Positions 46,501 through 56,595 of a DNA stretch of 64,000 nucleotides are shown here, in pieces. Each line of letters begins with the position of its first letter. Positions within the stretch are counted from its first letter, which is position 1. The DNA is from Verrucomicrobiota bacterium (GTDB lineage Bacteria > Verrucomicrobiota > Verrucomicrobiia > Limisphaerales > UBA8199), in the NCBI GenBank assembly GCA_012517205.1, contig JAAYVL010000153.1:1-64000 (forward strand), written 5' to 3'. Made by a program: the position numbers and the translations under genes. Below the pieces are notes generated by a model. That model had not been told where the DNA came from, searched no databases, and saw nothing but the letters and a program-made list of their open reading frames with translations.

Positions 46501-48183
46501 TTAGTCATTCAAAGCAAGGCTGACAATGTTCTGCGCTTCATGGACAATAGCTTCCAAGTGTTTCTCATCGCAGAAACTTTCGGCATAAATCTTGTAAAGG
46601 TTCTCGGTGCCAGAAGGTCGGGCGGCGAACCAACCATTGGCTGCCACCACCTTTAACCCACCGAAGGGTTCATGGGATCCCGGCGCGTGCGTCAGCCTGG
46701 CAATGATGGTTTCACCCGCCAGGCTCGGCGCCTTGACCGCTTCGGGTGATAGTTTTGCCAGGCGCGCTTTCTTCTCTGGGGTGATTGCAGCGTCAATTCG
46801 CGTGTAGAAAGGCACCCCAAGTTCCATAGTGAGCATCTGATAATGCTCTCCCGGATCCTTACCGGTGCAGGCCGTAATCTCTGCAGCCAACAAAGCCAGC
46901 AAAATGCCATCTTTATCCGTAGTCCAAACTGTTCCTTCACGCCGCAAAAAGCTGGCCCCTGCACTTTCCTCGCCGCCAAAACAAAAGGAGCCTTCAAACA
47001 GCCCCGATGCAAAATACTTGAATCCCACCGGCACCTCGATCAACGTCCAGCCCAGTTTTCGCACTACGCGATCAATCAGGCTACTGCTGACCAGCGTCTT
47101 GCCCACCGCAGCCTTAGGATTCCAGTTTGGCCGGTGACTGAGCAAATAGTGAATGGCCACTGCTAAATAGTGATTTGGATTCAACAACCCTGCCGACGGT
47201 GTAACAATGCCATGCCGATCAGCGTCCGGGTCGTTGCCAAAAGCCACTTGGTAATGCTCCTTCAATCCAACCAATCCGGCCATTGCGTAAGCACTTGAAC
47301 AATCCATACGAACTTTACCATCATGGTCCACTGGCATGAATGAAAAGGTCGGATCCAGCCGCGGGTTAACCACGGTGAGGTCCAACTTATAGATGGAGTT
47401 TATCATTTCCCAGAACGGCAGTGAGGCCCCACCCAGCGGGTCCACCCCTAACCGAAGTCCGCCCGCATGAACCGCATCCATGTCAATGGCATTACGCAAA
47501 TCCTGGACATACGCTAAAACGAGATCTTCCTTGTGAGTGGTTGCCGCCGAAAGTGCCCGGTCGAATGGGATCCGGCTCACACCAGCATTGCCGTCGCGTA
47601 GCAGTTCATTAGCCCGCCGTTCAATCCATTTCGTAACCCCTGTGTCCGCCGGGCCGCCATTTGACGGATTATACTTAAATCCGCCATCCTCCGGTGGGTT
47701 ATGCGATGGTGTAATAACAATACCATCCGCCAAGGCTTCCTTACGGTTCCGGTTATAAACCAGAATAGCCCGCGAGATAACCGGAGTGGGGGTTACGCCA
47801 TCGTTGCGCTGAATGATCACCTCGACATTATTGGCGGCCAGTACTTCGAGGGCGGAGCGTTGGGCCACCCCCGAAAGCGCATGTGTATCCTTGCCCATGT
47901 ACAGCGGCCCACGGATACCTTGGCAACGCCGATAATCACAAATCGCTTGAGTAATCGCTAGAACGTGAGCTTCGGTAAAAGTCCCGCGCAGCGGACTGCC
48001 ACGATGCCCCGACGTGCCGAAACTGACCGCTTGGTTGCGGTTGCCGGGGTCAGGTTTCTGGTGGTAATATTCGCGCGCAAGTTGCTTGAGGTCCACCAGT
48101 TTTTCCCGCGGTATGAGTTTGCCAGCGAGCGGTGAAGCTCCCGTCGGCTTATTTGTATTGCTGCTAACCATCGCGAGACTCAT
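46501..48183 (-). CDS. pgm: Phosphoglucomutase (alpha-D-glucose phosphate specific)
   Basis: A 560-residue enzyme that interconverts glucose 1- and 6-phosphate. Active-site features: [16 protein letters not shown] near the N-terminus, the phosphoserine loop [27 protein letters not shown] as metal loop, [15 protein letters not shown], and [14 protein letters not shown] at the end. I start at ATG 48183 because the track's extra 36 residues precede the family start; ATG 48171 is also possible. First gene of pgm-pgi-pgl, which would feed glycogen or sugar-nucleotide stores into central metabolism. Confidence 0.93.
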   Translation of the reverse strand: MSLAMVSSNTNKPTGASPLAGKLIPREKLVDLKQLAREYYHQKPDPGNRNQAVSFGTSGHRGSPLRGTFTEAHVLAITQAICDYRRCQGIRGPLYMGKDTHALSGVAQRSALEVLAANNVEVIIQRNDGVTPTPVISRAILVYNRNRKEALADGIVITPSHNPPEDGGFKYNPSNGGPADTGVTKWIERRANELLRDGNAGVSRIPFDRALSAATTHKEDLVLAYVQDLRNAIDMDAVHAGGLRLGVDPLGGASLPFWEMINSIYKLDLTVVNPRLDPTFSFMPVDHDGKVRMDCSSAYAMAGLVGLKEHYQVAFGNDPDADRHGIVTPSAGLLNPNHYLAVAIHYLLSHRPNWNPKAAVGKTLVSSSLIDRVVRKLGWTLIEVPVGFKYFASGLFEGSFCFGGEESAGASFLRREGTVWTTDKDGILLALLAAEITACTGKDPGEHYQMLTMELGVPFYTRIDAAITPEKKARLAKLSPEAVKAPSLAGETIIARLTHAPGSHEPFGGLKVVAANGWFAARPSGTENLYKIYAESFCDEKHLEAIVHEAQNIVSLALND

Positions 48184-48533
48184 AAAGGGAAATCTACGCC
48201 GATTCAATATTAACTGTTGTCCCAAACTAACTTTAACCTGATTTGCCGGATACGCTGAACTTTCAAACTCCTGTGGACTTTCGAAAACCAACTAAACGAA
48301 ACCGCAGCGATTCAGTTGGGTGGTTCAACTGCCTGCCCTCATTTCATCCCAAAAAACTAGGTTGCGGTGGTTTTCATAGAGGGTGAAGCGGTCTGGTTCC
48401 AAGCTGAGAGGCTCGGAATCGCGGGACTGGAATTGAACTCTCCGCAGTTGGCTTCGGCCAGCGTAATACCACTTCTCTATAATAATCAGAACAATATGCT
48501 TGCGATTTGGAAGGGGATGTGAGACGCATCGGC

Positions 48534-49590
48534 ATGGCCCGAGCCCGACTCAAACTGACCGTCCTTCCGGCCCAGAAAGCCGAGTTGGAACAACGATTCA
48601 AGGCGGCGAACAACGTTCGCCAGCGTCAACGACTCCAAGCGATCCTGTTGGCCACCACGGGGCGGCACGGCTACCGAGACATCGCCCAGATAGTGGGCTG
48701 TGCCCCGAGCACCTTCGCCCTGTGGCTCAACAAGTATCTGGCCGGCGGGGTGGAGGAATTGCTGCGCCGGGACACGCCCCCCGGTTCGAGCAGTCCGATC
48801 GGGGCCCCCGCCGTGCAGGAAGCGTTGGTGGCAGGCTTGAAATCCGGGCGTTGGCGCACGGCGGGACAGGTCGCCGCTTGGCTGCAGGAGGAACACGGGA
48901 TCAAGCGGGCGGCCAAATCCCTGTATCGGTGGTTGGGAAAAGCCGGAGGCGCGCTGCGGGTTCCGCGCCCTGCCCACGTGTTGCAGAACCCGTTGGCCCG
49001 CGCCGCCTTCCGCGCCGAGTTGGAGGAACGGCTTAAACGGCTGGCCTTGCCCAAAGATCGACCGGTGAAGATCTGGGTGGCCGATGAAAGCCGGTTTGGT
49101 CTGCATACGCACCGTCGGCGTTGTTGGACGCTGCGCGGGCAGCGGGTGGTGATTGCGCAACAGCAGCGCTATGAGTGGGAATATGTATATGGGGCCCTGG
49201 AAGGGTTGACGGGGCAGGCTCAGTTCCGGTTTATGCCTTCGGTCGGTCTGGACTTCAGCCGGGATTTTCTGGGGCAAATTGCCGCCCGCGATCCGTTTGC
49301 CGAGCCTGTGGTAATTGGGGATCAGGCCGGTTTTCACCCGCGCGCGGAGGATAAGCATCTGCCCCAACGGGTTCATCTGCTTCCCTTGCCCCCCCTACAG
49401 CCCAGAACTCAATCCTATCGAGGGGCTATGGGACCAAGTGCAGGACATCACGTGCAATCAACGTCACACCAGCTTGGACACTTTGGAGGAATCGCTGACC
49501 CGGGCGCTGCGCCCATTCTGGGAAACGCCGGCCAAAGTCTTATCCCTCATTCACCACTGGCTTCACGCTAAAGCAAACGCTACGCTTTGA
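48534..49590 (+). pseudogene. IS630-family transposase, frameshifted
   Basis: Reads MARARLKLTVLPAQKAELEQ, a helix-turn-helix (RDIAQIVGCAPSTFALWLNK), and the DDE domain with WVADESRFGLHTHRRRCWTL. At a run of seven C near 49389-49395 the frame breaks, and the true end (YSPELNPIEGLWDQVQDI, the third catalytic acid) continues in the +1 frame to 49590. One C too many, or programmed slippage, explains it. IS630 elements may use frameshifting, so the element could be functional, but loss is likelier. The neighbour at 49633 is another member. Confidence 0.7.
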
Positions 49591-49632
49591 CCCACTGTTC
49601 CGATTCACGGTGAGAAATGGTATGACATATAA

Positions 49633-50247
49633 AAAAAGACACTCCGCGCCAGCGAACAGGATCGGTCGGACATAGCGCAGGTCCGCCGAGAATGGAAACG
49701 TCGCCAGGCCGGGTTGGATCCGGCAAAACTGATCTTCCTGGATGAATCCGGAGCCAAGACCAACATGACGCGCCTGCGCGGCAGGGCATTGCGAGGGCAA
49801 CGCGTGCATGCCAAGAGTCCGCATGGTCATTGGCGAACCACCACGATGTTATGCGCCATACGGATGGACGGTTCCACCGCCTGCATGGCCGTGGACGGGC
49901 CGACCGATACGGAGGTGTTTCGAGCTTATGTGGAGGGCGTATTGTGTCCCACCGTTAAAGAAGGAGACATGGTGGTGATGGACAATCTCTCCCCTCACAA
50001 AAGCGAAGCAACCCGCTCGGTGCTTAAGGCTGCGGGTGCCCAAGTGATGTTTCTGCCTGCCTATTCGCCGGACCTCAATCCGATCGAGAACATGTGGAGC
50101 AAGGTTAAAAACCACCCCCGTGGCCAAGAGGCACGCAGCGACTCGGAACGGATCGGGGCAATAGCCTCAGCTTTGAAGACTATCACACGTCAGGATGCAA
50201 CAAACTGGTTTGCCCATTGCGGTTACAGTTTTATTAATTTGCTCTAG
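49633..50247 (+). pseudogene. IS630-family transposase, 5'-truncated
   Basis: An open stretch from just after an in-frame TAA (49630), reading KKTLRASEQDRSDIAQVRRE, LDPAKLIFLDESGAKTNMTR, VVMDNLSPHKSEATRSVLKA and AYSPDLNPIENMWSKVKNH. The DDE core is complete: DES, DN, and NPIEN. The helix-turn-helix half is missing, so it is a fragment. It is a different subgroup from the preceding copy (about 40 bases apart), so two insertions met here. The track start 49714 is internal. Confidence 0.72.
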
Positions 50248-50268
50248 CGTTCGTTGGGAGCCCCGCGG

Positions 50269-51282
50269 CTACGGGCGATGGGAATGCGCGTAGGCGCAAA
50301 GGGCGCGGAGATTTTCGTGGGGAGTATCACGGGGAACTTCACAACCGGCACCGACGATGAATCGCGGCCCGGCCTGGCGGTGGCATTCCGCTATGGCCCG
50401 GGTGACGTCGTCCGGATTCCCATTGCGCAGAATGGTGACCGGGTTCAGGTTGCCAAGCAGGACGGGATCCGGCCCCATCTTTTGCCGCGCCTCGGTGAGC
50501 GGGGCTAGGGAGTCCAGGTCAATAATATCACAACCGAGCCGGCTCATGCCCTCCAGTATCTGGCGGGTATTGCCACAGATATGCAGGCGGACCCGGCCGC
50601 CAAGGGCGTGGATGCCGTCCACAAGCTGCTTTTCGTAAGGCCAGACAAACTCGTTGTAAATCCCCGGGCCGACGAGCGACGCGGCGGCATCGCCAACGCC
50701 GATGATGTCCGCCCCGGCCTTGATCTGCTCGCGCGCAAACCGCAGCTCCATTTCAATAACGAAAGCGAAGAGGTCGCGCACAAAAGCCGGGTCATCGTAG
50801 AAGTCCATCATCAGGGTGTTAATGCCGCGCAGGTCGGCGGCTTCGGCGATGGGCCCCTCGACCCAGCCCTCAATGATCATTTCCTTCCCGACGCGCTGCT
50901 GGTACAACTCCAGCGCCTTGAGGGCGTTGTGCATACGGCCGCCGCCGCGCGGGTCCGGAACTTTCAGGGAGAGCAGCCGGGCCTTATCCGCCAGCAGGGA
51001 CTGGCCTTCCACGAGCGCGACGGGCTGATGATCGAAATACTCCACCGCCGCGCCGCAATCCGCCGCCTCGCGTGCGGGATCGGACATGGTGTTGACGTAG
51101 TCGAAGCCGAAGGCCTCCGCGGTGCGAATTTGCCCCTCGACCAGCACCCGGTAGTCGGTGCAGTAATCACGGTAGCGCGCGCCGATCAGCGAGCCGGCGA
51201 ACATCATGGTGATGGGCATGAGCGGCAGCCGGTCAACCGGCTGGCCGGCCAAGTGCGCCAGAACTCGCTCCCGGCGGGTCAT
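50269..51282 (-). CDS. Uroporphyrinogen decarboxylase-family methyltransferase (MtaA/MtbA-like)
   Basis: A 337-residue protein of the UroD/MtaA superfamily. It starts MTRRERVLAHLAGQPVDRLP and has YVNTMSDPAREAADCGA. A zinc-type site typical of the MtaA/CmuA/MetE-like branch is visible: LHICGNTRQILEGM (His-x-Cys) and GAGCEVPRDTP (Cys). That set binds the thiol acceptor in corrinoid methyl transfer; true HemE lacks it. It follows the homocysteine-methyltransferase-like gene by 6 bases and the corrinoid protein further upstream. Likely role is methyl transfer between corrinoid protein and a donor or thiol acceptor. Confidence 0.78.
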   Translation of the reverse strand: MTRRERVLAHLAGQPVDRLPLMPITMMFAGSLIGARYRDYCTDYRVLVEGQIRTAEAFGFDYVNTMSDPAREAADCGAAVEYFDHQPVALVEGQSLLADKARLLSLKVPDPRGGGRMHNALKALELYQQRVGKEMIIEGWVEGPIAEAADLRGINTLMMDFYDDPAFVRDLFAFVIEMELRFAREQIKAGADIIGVGDAAASLVGPGIYNEFVWPYEKQLVDGIHALGGRVRLHICGNTRQILEGMSRLGCDIIDLDSLAPLTEARQKMGPDPVLLGNLNPVTILRNGNPDDVTRAIAECHRQAGPRFIVGAGCEVPRDTPHENLRALCAYAHSHRP

Positions 51283-51288
51283 CGGCGG

Positions 51289-52164
51289 TCAGCGATGGCG
51301 CAGGGCGCGCCCGGCGGCGACAATAAACTCGGGCCGCGTGCCGCAGCACCCCCCGACCAGGTTGGCACCCGCCTGAACCAAGGCCGGAATAGAACCGGCA
51401 AACTCCTCGGGAGTCGTAGTGTAGCGGGGTTGCCCGGCCACCATAATCGGCAGCCCGGCATTGGGCTTCATCCAAATGGGCCGGTCAGTGACCGCGCGCA
51501 TTCGCCGGCAGATCCCGATGAATCCGGCGGCCCCCTGACCGCAGTTGGCGCCGACGACATCCGCGCCCGCCGTGATCAGCGCCTGGACGGCTTGCTCGGG
51601 CGTATTTCCCATCATGGTGCGATCCTTTTCTTTGCCGCTGTCGAAGACCATGCTGGCCACGACCGGCAGGCCCGTCTCGCGCGCGGCGCCGATGGCCACC
51701 GTGGCCTCCGCCAGGTCGGACATCGTTTCGACAACCAGCGCGTCGGCCCCGGCGCCGGCCAGGGCGCGGGCCTGCTCGCGGAAGGCCGCCCACAGCTCGG
51801 CTTCGGTGACATCGCCGTTCATGAGCAGTTTGCCGGTCGGGCCGATCGAGGCGAACACGCGGGCGCGGCCAGCGGCGGCCTGGCGCGAAATCTCCACGCC
51901 GCGCGCGTTGATCTCGCCGGCTTGATCTCCGGCAGCCGCTTCGGCAAGGCGGATGCGGTTGGCGCCGAAGGTATTGGTGAGAATCACCCGGCTGCCGGCG
52001 GCCACATACGCCGCGGCAACTTCGCCGACGCGCTCCGGGTGGGTGAGGTTCCAAAGGTCCGGCGTCTCCCCCGCGCCCAGGCCCCGCGCCTGAAGTTCGG
52101 TGCCCCATGCGCCGTCGGTTATGACCGGCCCCTGGGAAAGGAGTTCCTCAAGAAGCGGATGCAT
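51289..52164 (-). CDS. Homocysteine S-methyltransferase-like protein
   Basis: A 291-residue protein of the homocysteine methyltransferase domain (MetH N-terminal module, Mmum/BHMT). Motifs: ITDGAWGTELQARGL, RVILTNTFGANRIRLAEA, VVETMSDLAEA, GANCGQGA with the first zinc Cys and VGGCCGTRPEFI with the Cys pair. It is a stand-alone module rather than full MetH. I start at ATG 52164; the track start at 52353 covers the corrinoid gene in another frame. Coupled with a corrinoid protein, it looks like part of a split, corrinoid-dependent methionine-forming system. Confidence 0.85.
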   Translation of the reverse strand: MHPLLEELLSQGPVITDGAWGTELQARGLGAGETPDLWNLTHPERVGEVAAAYVAAGSRVILTNTFGANRIRLAEAAAGDQAGEINARGVEISRQAAAGRARVFASIGPTGKLLMNGDVTEAELWAAFREQARALAGAGADALVVETMSDLAEATVAIGAARETGLPVVASMVFDSGKEKDRTMMGNTPEQAVQALITAGADVVGANCGQGAAGFIGICRRMRAVTDRPIWMKPNAGLPIMVAGQPRYTTTPEEFAGSIPALVQAGANLVGGCCGTRPEFIVAAGRALRHR

Positions 52165-52192
52165 GGCCGGCGGAGAAACCCGTGCCGCGGGA

Positions 52193-52831
52193 TCAGGCCA
52201 CTCCCACGGCCTTCTTGGCCAGGGCCACGGCGCCCACCGCGTTCTCGCTGTAGCCATCCGCGCCGATTTCGTCGGCGTATTTCTGGGTAATGGGCGCGCC
52301 GCCGATGAGAACCTTGACCTTGCCGCGCACGCCCGCCTGGGTGAGCGCGTCAATCGTGGTCTTCATGGCGGGCATGGTCGTGGTCAGCAGGGCGGACATG
52401 GCCACAATGTCGGCCTGCTTGGCATTGACCGCTTCAATAAACTTCTCCGGGGAAACATTGACGCCCAGGTCGAGAACCTCAAAACCGCCGCCCTCGAGCA
52501 GGGAAGCGACCAGGTTCTTGCCGATATCGTGCAAATCGCCTTTGACGGTGCCGATGGCGACGCGCCCAACCGGCTTGTCGCCGCGCGCGATCAGGAGCGG
52601 CCGGATGAGCTCGAGGGCGCCCTTCATGGCGCGCGCGGAGATGAGCAACTCGGGCACGAAATACTCGTTCGCCTCGAAACGGCGTCCCACCTCGTCCATG
52701 GCGGGCACCATGTGTTCGTTGACCAGCTTCAGCGGGTCAATCCCGGCGGCCAGGGCTTCTTTGGTGATTAGTTGGGCGGTCTTGGCGTCGCCGCTTACCA
52801 CGGCATCGTAGAGTTGTTTTAGATCCGGCAT
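52193..52831 (-). CDS. Corrinoid (cobalamin-binding) methyl-carrier protein
   Basis: A 212-residue protein. A helical cap comes first (LKQLYDAVVSGDAKTAQLIT, VPAMDEVGRRFEANEYFVPELL), then the B12-binding Rossmann domain with GTVKGDLHDIGKNLV (Asp-x-His-x-x-Gly, the lower cobalt ligand) and GGAPITQKYADEIGADGYSENA. This is the MtaC/MtbC/DMT-corrinoid type, as in methanogen and acetogen methyl transfer. AAGGAA lies before the ATG at 52831. It begins a three-gene run with the methyltransferase genes. A RamA-type activase is not seen in the window. Confidence 0.9.
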   Translation of the reverse strand: MPDLKQLYDAVVSGDAKTAQLITKEALAAGIDPLKLVNEHMVPAMDEVGRRFEANEYFVPELLISARAMKGALELIRPLLIARGDKPVGRVAIGTVKGDLHDIGKNLVASLLEGGGFEVLDLGVNVSPEKFIEAVNAKQADIVAMSALLTTTMPAMKTTIDALTQAGVRGKVKVLIGGAPITQKYADEIGADGYSENAVGAVALAKKAVGVA

Positions 52832-52897
52832 GAAGTTCCTTTTAATACGATTTGCACACGTTGTTGCGGCCACACTAGGCGGGGAAGATATTTCGAG

Positions 52898-53563
52898 TCA
52901 ACGCCGAATTGCAGATTTTGGCGTCCGCCCCGCACGCCTGGCGCAAGTGGCAAAGGCGGCCGGCGCTCTTCGCCCGCCGGGCTGGGTTATCCGGACCGGC
53001 AGGGCCTCCGGGCCGGGCGCAGCGTCCAGGGGCAATTCCGTCAGCAACTGCCACACCGGCTTCGCCTGGCCGGGAAGCACCAGGTCCGGCGCAATTTCGC
53101 TCAACGGCTGGAGCACAAAGCGGCGCAGGTGGGCGCGCGGATGGGGTAGCGTCAGCCGCTGGCTGGCGCGGGTTTCGCGGCCAAACGCAATCAAATCCAG
53201 GTCGAGCGGGCGCGGTTCGTTCATCACTTTCTTTGGCCTTCGGCCAAAGGCGCGCTCCAGCGCGCGCAGGCGCGTCAGCAACGCTTCCGGGGTTGCCCCC
53301 CGCCGCGGCGCAAAAGCCACGACCGCGTTCACGAACGCCGGCGAGCCCGGAGGACAATCTACCGGTTCCGTTTGCCACAAGGAGGACTTGCGCAAGGGAT
53401 GCCGGGAGAATTGCCGCAAGCAGGCCATCGCCCGCAGCACATTCTGCCGCGAATTCCCCAGGTTTGAGCCCAGGGCCACGATGGCCCACTCCCCGAGGTC
53501 CGCTGTTTCTTTCCGCGCGGCCGGACGGCGGGGGCGGGCGGGGCTTTGTCTTTTCGCCTTCAT
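52898..53563 (-). CDS. folK: 2-amino-4-hydroxy-6-hydroxymethyldihydropteridine pyrophosphokinase
   Basis: A 221-residue folate enzyme that transfers pyrophosphate to the pterin. Family motifs: WAIVALGSNLGNSRQNVLRA, TEPVDCPPGSPAFVNAVVA, KKVMNEPRPLDLDLIAFG and LPHPRAHLRRFVLQPLSEI. A basic, proline/arginine-rich N-terminal extension (about 25 residues) precedes the domain. It overlaps dapB by four bases and lies 66 bases ahead of the corrinoid gene. Length is greater than E. coli FolK (159), mainly at both ends. Confidence 0.88.
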   Translation of the reverse strand: MKAKRQSPARPRRPAARKETADLGEWAIVALGSNLGNSRQNVLRAMACLRQFSRHPLRKSSLWQTEPVDCPPGSPAFVNAVVAFAPRRGATPEALLTRLRALERAFGRRPKKVMNEPRPLDLDLIAFGRETRASQRLTLPHPRAHLRRFVLQPLSEIAPDLVLPGQAKPVWQLLTELPLDAAPGPEALPVRITQPGGRRAPAAFATCARRAGRTPKSAIRR

Positions 53564-54294
53564 TTAAGCCCCAGCACGTGCTGCATATCGTAGAGCCCGG
53601 GCGGTTGCTTCACCGCCCACACCGCCGCCCGCAGCGCGCCCTCGGCAAACGTCTCCCGCGTGGAAGCCTTATGGGTCAGTTCAACGCGCTCGCCCGCGCC
53701 GGCAAAAATGACCGTATGGTCCCCCACCACGTCGCCGCCGCGCACGGAGTGCAGGCCGATCTCCTCCGCCGGACGCTCGCCCACGATGCCGGCGCGTCCA
53801 TGCCGCAGGACCTGACCAAGCTGCTGCTGGCGGACCTCCGCCAGAATCTCCGCCAGCGTCCGCGCCGTCCCGCTGGGCGCATCGCGCTTCAGGCGGTGGT
53901 GCATTTCAACAATCTCCAAATCAAAGCCCGCTCCCAGTATCTCCGCCGCCTTGCGCGTCAGCCAGAACAGGGTGTTGATGCCCGTGGAAAAGTTCGAGGA
54001 CAGCACCACGGGGATTCGCGCCTGGCAACCGGTGATCTGCGATTTCTCCAGATCCGAATGGCCGGTAGTGCCGACGACCAGCGCCTTCCGATGCGCGGCA
54101 CACAGGGCCGCAATGCCTGGGGAGGCACTGTGCAGGCTAAAATCAATGACCACCTCCCCCCGGTCCAACACCGAACGCAGGTCGTCGCCCTGGTCAATCA
54201 GGCCGACAATTTGCAAATCCGAATGATGCGCGGCGCAGGCGGCCAGCGCCTGGCCCATGCGGCCTTTCGAGCCCGTGATGATGATCTTCGTCAT
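53560..54294 (-). CDS. dapB: 4-hydroxy-tetrahydrodipicolinate reductase
   Basis: A 244-residue reductase of lysine and peptidoglycan precursor synthesis. The dinucleotide motif is KIIITGSKGRMGQALAAC, then VGTTGHSD and the substrate loop EMHHRLKRDAPSGTARTLAE, and VRGGDVVGDHTVIF. I start at ATG 54294 (track 54327). Its product follows that of DapA, which is encoded at 57071 with dapF. Translational overlap with folK suggests co-expression. Confidence 0.92.
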   Translation of the reverse strand: MTKIIITGSKGRMGQALAACAAHHSDLQIVGLIDQGDDLRSVLDRGEVVIDFSLHSASPGIAALCAAHRKALVVGTTGHSDLEKSQITGCQARIPVVLSSNFSTGINTLFWLTRKAAEILGAGFDLEIVEMHHRLKRDAPSGTARTLAEILAEVRQQQLGQVLRHGRAGIVGERPAEEIGLHSVRGGDVVGDHTVIFAGAGERVELTHKASTRETFAEGALRAAVWAVKQPPGLYDMQHVLGLK

Positions 54295-54609
54295 ACGTGG
54301 CGCGCCGCGCGGGGCGCGTCCGCCCACGGACCACGCGGCGCACGGCGCTTTGCCGTCCCAATACGCCCGTCGCCGGGGGAAAAGTCAAACGGATAAGCAA
54401 TAGCCCTTTACGCCCCCAAGCGCCCCGGATACGGCAAGGATGGTGGGAAATTGGCCTGGAGGCTCGTCCGGCAGGTGCCGCGATAGCCAGAACCCGCCCA
54501 GGCGCAGGCTCGCATTTTTGCGGCGGCAGAAATCCCCCGATGTTTTGCTCAATAGCCCATGTTCGGAACCGGAATAATGCCAGACGCCGCAACTCACCAC
54601 CCGTCGCAG

Positions 54610-54816
54610 AACTGTCCAATTATTGGACACTAAGCTGTTTTCGCCCCTGCAAATCCTTCCCAAGGCCACTTTGAATTTAACCCGCGTAATTTCAGGCCCA
54701 TAAATAGCCACCAACTAGCCGTGTACAAGGGGTGTACAAGGGATGCTCACCGGGAGAACAACAGAAAATCCGATGGGCATCCGGGGTGCATCCCTTGTAC
54801 ACCCCTTGTACACGGC
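54610..54816 (+). repeat. Dispersed palindromic repeat, copy B
   Basis: Same design as copy A at 26757: TGTCCAATTATTGGACA from 54613, then, exactly 105 bases on, the 25-base perfect inverted repeat GCCGTGTACAAGGGG... (54718-54742, partner 54792-54816). The inner loop differs and one 11-base unit present in A is missing. It occupies the gap between dapB and the NupG-like gene (54295-55035), which otherwise has no gene I can support. Both copies are intergenic and in the same orientation. Confidence 0.8.
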
Positions 54817-55035
54817 TGGAAGGGATGGGGGCAGGAGGGGATAGGGAAGAGGTAGGGATGCCGTTATTGGGAAGGGATTTGGGAATGGAATTCCGGCTGG
54901 TACTGAAGGCTGGGCGATTGCGGCGAGTTTTTCTCTTGAGCCGGGGCAAGGTTCCTGCCATAAGAAGCGCATTGTGGATGGCCCTTCTTTCGAGGGCGAT
55001 CAATGGCATCAACCGAAAACGATCAGGAGTATAGA

Positions 55036-56595
55036 ATGACAGACAACAAAGTGCGCTGTGTTTACCCGAGGCTGCAGTTGGCCTATCTGCTGCAATTTGC
55101 GATTTGGGGGAGTTGGTGTGTGGCCTTGGGCGGCTATTTGAACGGGAAGATGAGCGGCCCGCATATTGGCTACCTGTATATGGCGATTCCGTGGGGGGCG
55201 ATTATTGCGCCGATGTTTATCGGGCCGATTGCGGATCGGTATTTTTCCGCTCAAAAGATGCTGGGGCTTCTGCACCTGATCTCAGGGGCGGCGCTGGTGG
55301 CGAGCGGCGTGATTTGCGCGCAGGCCGAGGCGGGGGCGGCGGCTGGCACGGTCTCGATCCCCTTCGGGCCACTGATGGCGTTGATGTTGATTTCCGGGGT
55401 CTGCTTTATGCCGTCCATCCCGCTGATTAACACGGTGGTGTTCAAGCACATACCGGATTCAGCCAAGGCGCCCAAGGTCTTTATCTTTGGGACGGCCGGC
55501 TGGATTATCGTGAACCTGGTCGTGGAAGTCTTCGGGGGAGGGGCGGCTCGTCCTAATTTCTTTTTCATCGGTGGCGGCTGCGGGCTGTTCCTCGGGCTTT
55601 ACTCATTTACATTGCCGGATACTCCGCCCAAGGGGGCGCCGGCGAAAGGAGCCCGGACGGATACTTTCGGCCTGGGGGCCTTGTCGTTGTTGAAGTCCCC
55701 CACGTTTAGCGTCTTCATACTTTGCGCGTTCATGGCGAGCATTTTCGGGAGCAACTACTTTTTCCCGTCGGTGGTGCCCTATCTGAGCGAGTATGGTTAC
55801 CCGGCGCCGGTGGCACTGGGCACGCTCAACCAGTTTTCCGAGCTGTTTTTCATGGCAATCCTGCCGTTTTGCGTCGCCCGGATAGGGCTCAAGTGGGTGC
55901 TGGTGATTGGCATGGGTGCCTGGGCGGCCCGCTATTTCATCTTTACGCTGGCGGGGTTCCAGTTTGCGCTGATCGGGTTGCTCTTCCACGGGATGGGGTA
56001 TGCGTTCCTTTATGTGGCGGCCTATATGTTTGGCGACCGGGTGGCCCCGGCGCATCTCAAGGCGAGCGTCCAGAGTTTGCTGGCGTTTTTGCTGTTGGGA
56101 GTCGGCCAGGTGCTCAGCGGTTACGCGTTCGGCTACCAGTTTGACCGCAATGCCCCGGCCATCACCAAGACGGTGGCGGTCGAGGAAGGGCAGCCGGGGA
56201 AAGCGCTCCCGGCATGGAATGACCCGGCGATGGAAACCTCGGCTTGGCGTTATTTGGACCTGACCAAGTCGGTCAAATATCTCTGTGGCGATAAGAACGT
56301 ATTCAACTTCGGGGAGCACCTCGGGATGTACACCCAGCCGGACGGTTCCATTGACCTGGATAAGCTGCCGGAAAACTGGGAAGCGGGCGGGGTGAATTAC
56401 ACCCGGGCAGAGTTGAAGGCGACGTTCGAGCGGATTGGGACCAAGGTCACCCGCGAGGACTATTTGAAAGCCCAGCGGCACAACTGGAAGGGGTTCTTCA
56501 TTCCGGCAGCCATTTTCGTGCTCGTGTGGACGCTCTTGTTCAGTGTGTTTGGCCGGCAGCCGGCGGCGGCGCCGGCTGAGCCCGCGAAGAGCTAA
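55036..56595 (+). CDS. Nucleoside/H+ symporter-like MFS transporter (NupG-type)
   Basis: A 519-residue inner-membrane transporter with about twelve hydrophobic segments. LQLAYLLQFAIWGSWCVALGGYL and YMAIPWGAIIAPMFIGPIADRYFSAQKML match the NHS family (NupG, XapB). A hydrophilic extension of about 100 residues (MTDNKVRC start is short; the extra lies before the last helix, with KNVFNFGEHLGMY) is unusual. An AGGAG box 7 bases before ATG 55036 fixes the start; the track start 55003 is longer. Substrate is probably a nucleoside or sugar-like compound, inferred. Confidence 0.78.
   Translation: MTDNKVRCVYPRLQLAYLLQFAIWGSWCVALGGYLNGKMSGPHIGYLYMAIPWGAIIAPMFIGPIADRYFSAQKMLGLLHLISGAALVASGVICAQAEAGAAAGTVSIPFGPLMALMLISGVCFMPSIPLINTVVFKHIPDSAKAPKVFIFGTAGWIIVNLVVEVFGGGAARPNFFFIGGGCGLFLGLYSFTLPDTPPKGAPAKGARTDTFGLGALSLLKSPTFSVFILCAFMASIFGSNYFFPSVVPYLSEYGYPAPVALGTLNQFSELFFMAILPFCVARIGLKWVLVIGMGAWAARYFIFTLAGFQFALIGLLFHGMGYAFLYVAAYMFGDRVAPAHLKASVQSLLAFLLLGVGQVLSGYAFGYQFDRNAPAITKTVAVEEGQPGKALPAWNDPAMETSAWRYLDLTKSVKYLCGDKNVFNFGEHLGMYTQPDGSIDLDKLPENWEAGGVNYTRAELKATFERIGTKVTREDYLKAQRHNWKGFFIPAAIFVLVWTLLFSVFGRQPAAAPAEPAKS

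Noticed and set aside
50581-52290. 569-residue plus-strand ORF across the corrinoid region
   Set aside because: Antisense shadow; the minus-strand genes have all the conserved motifs.
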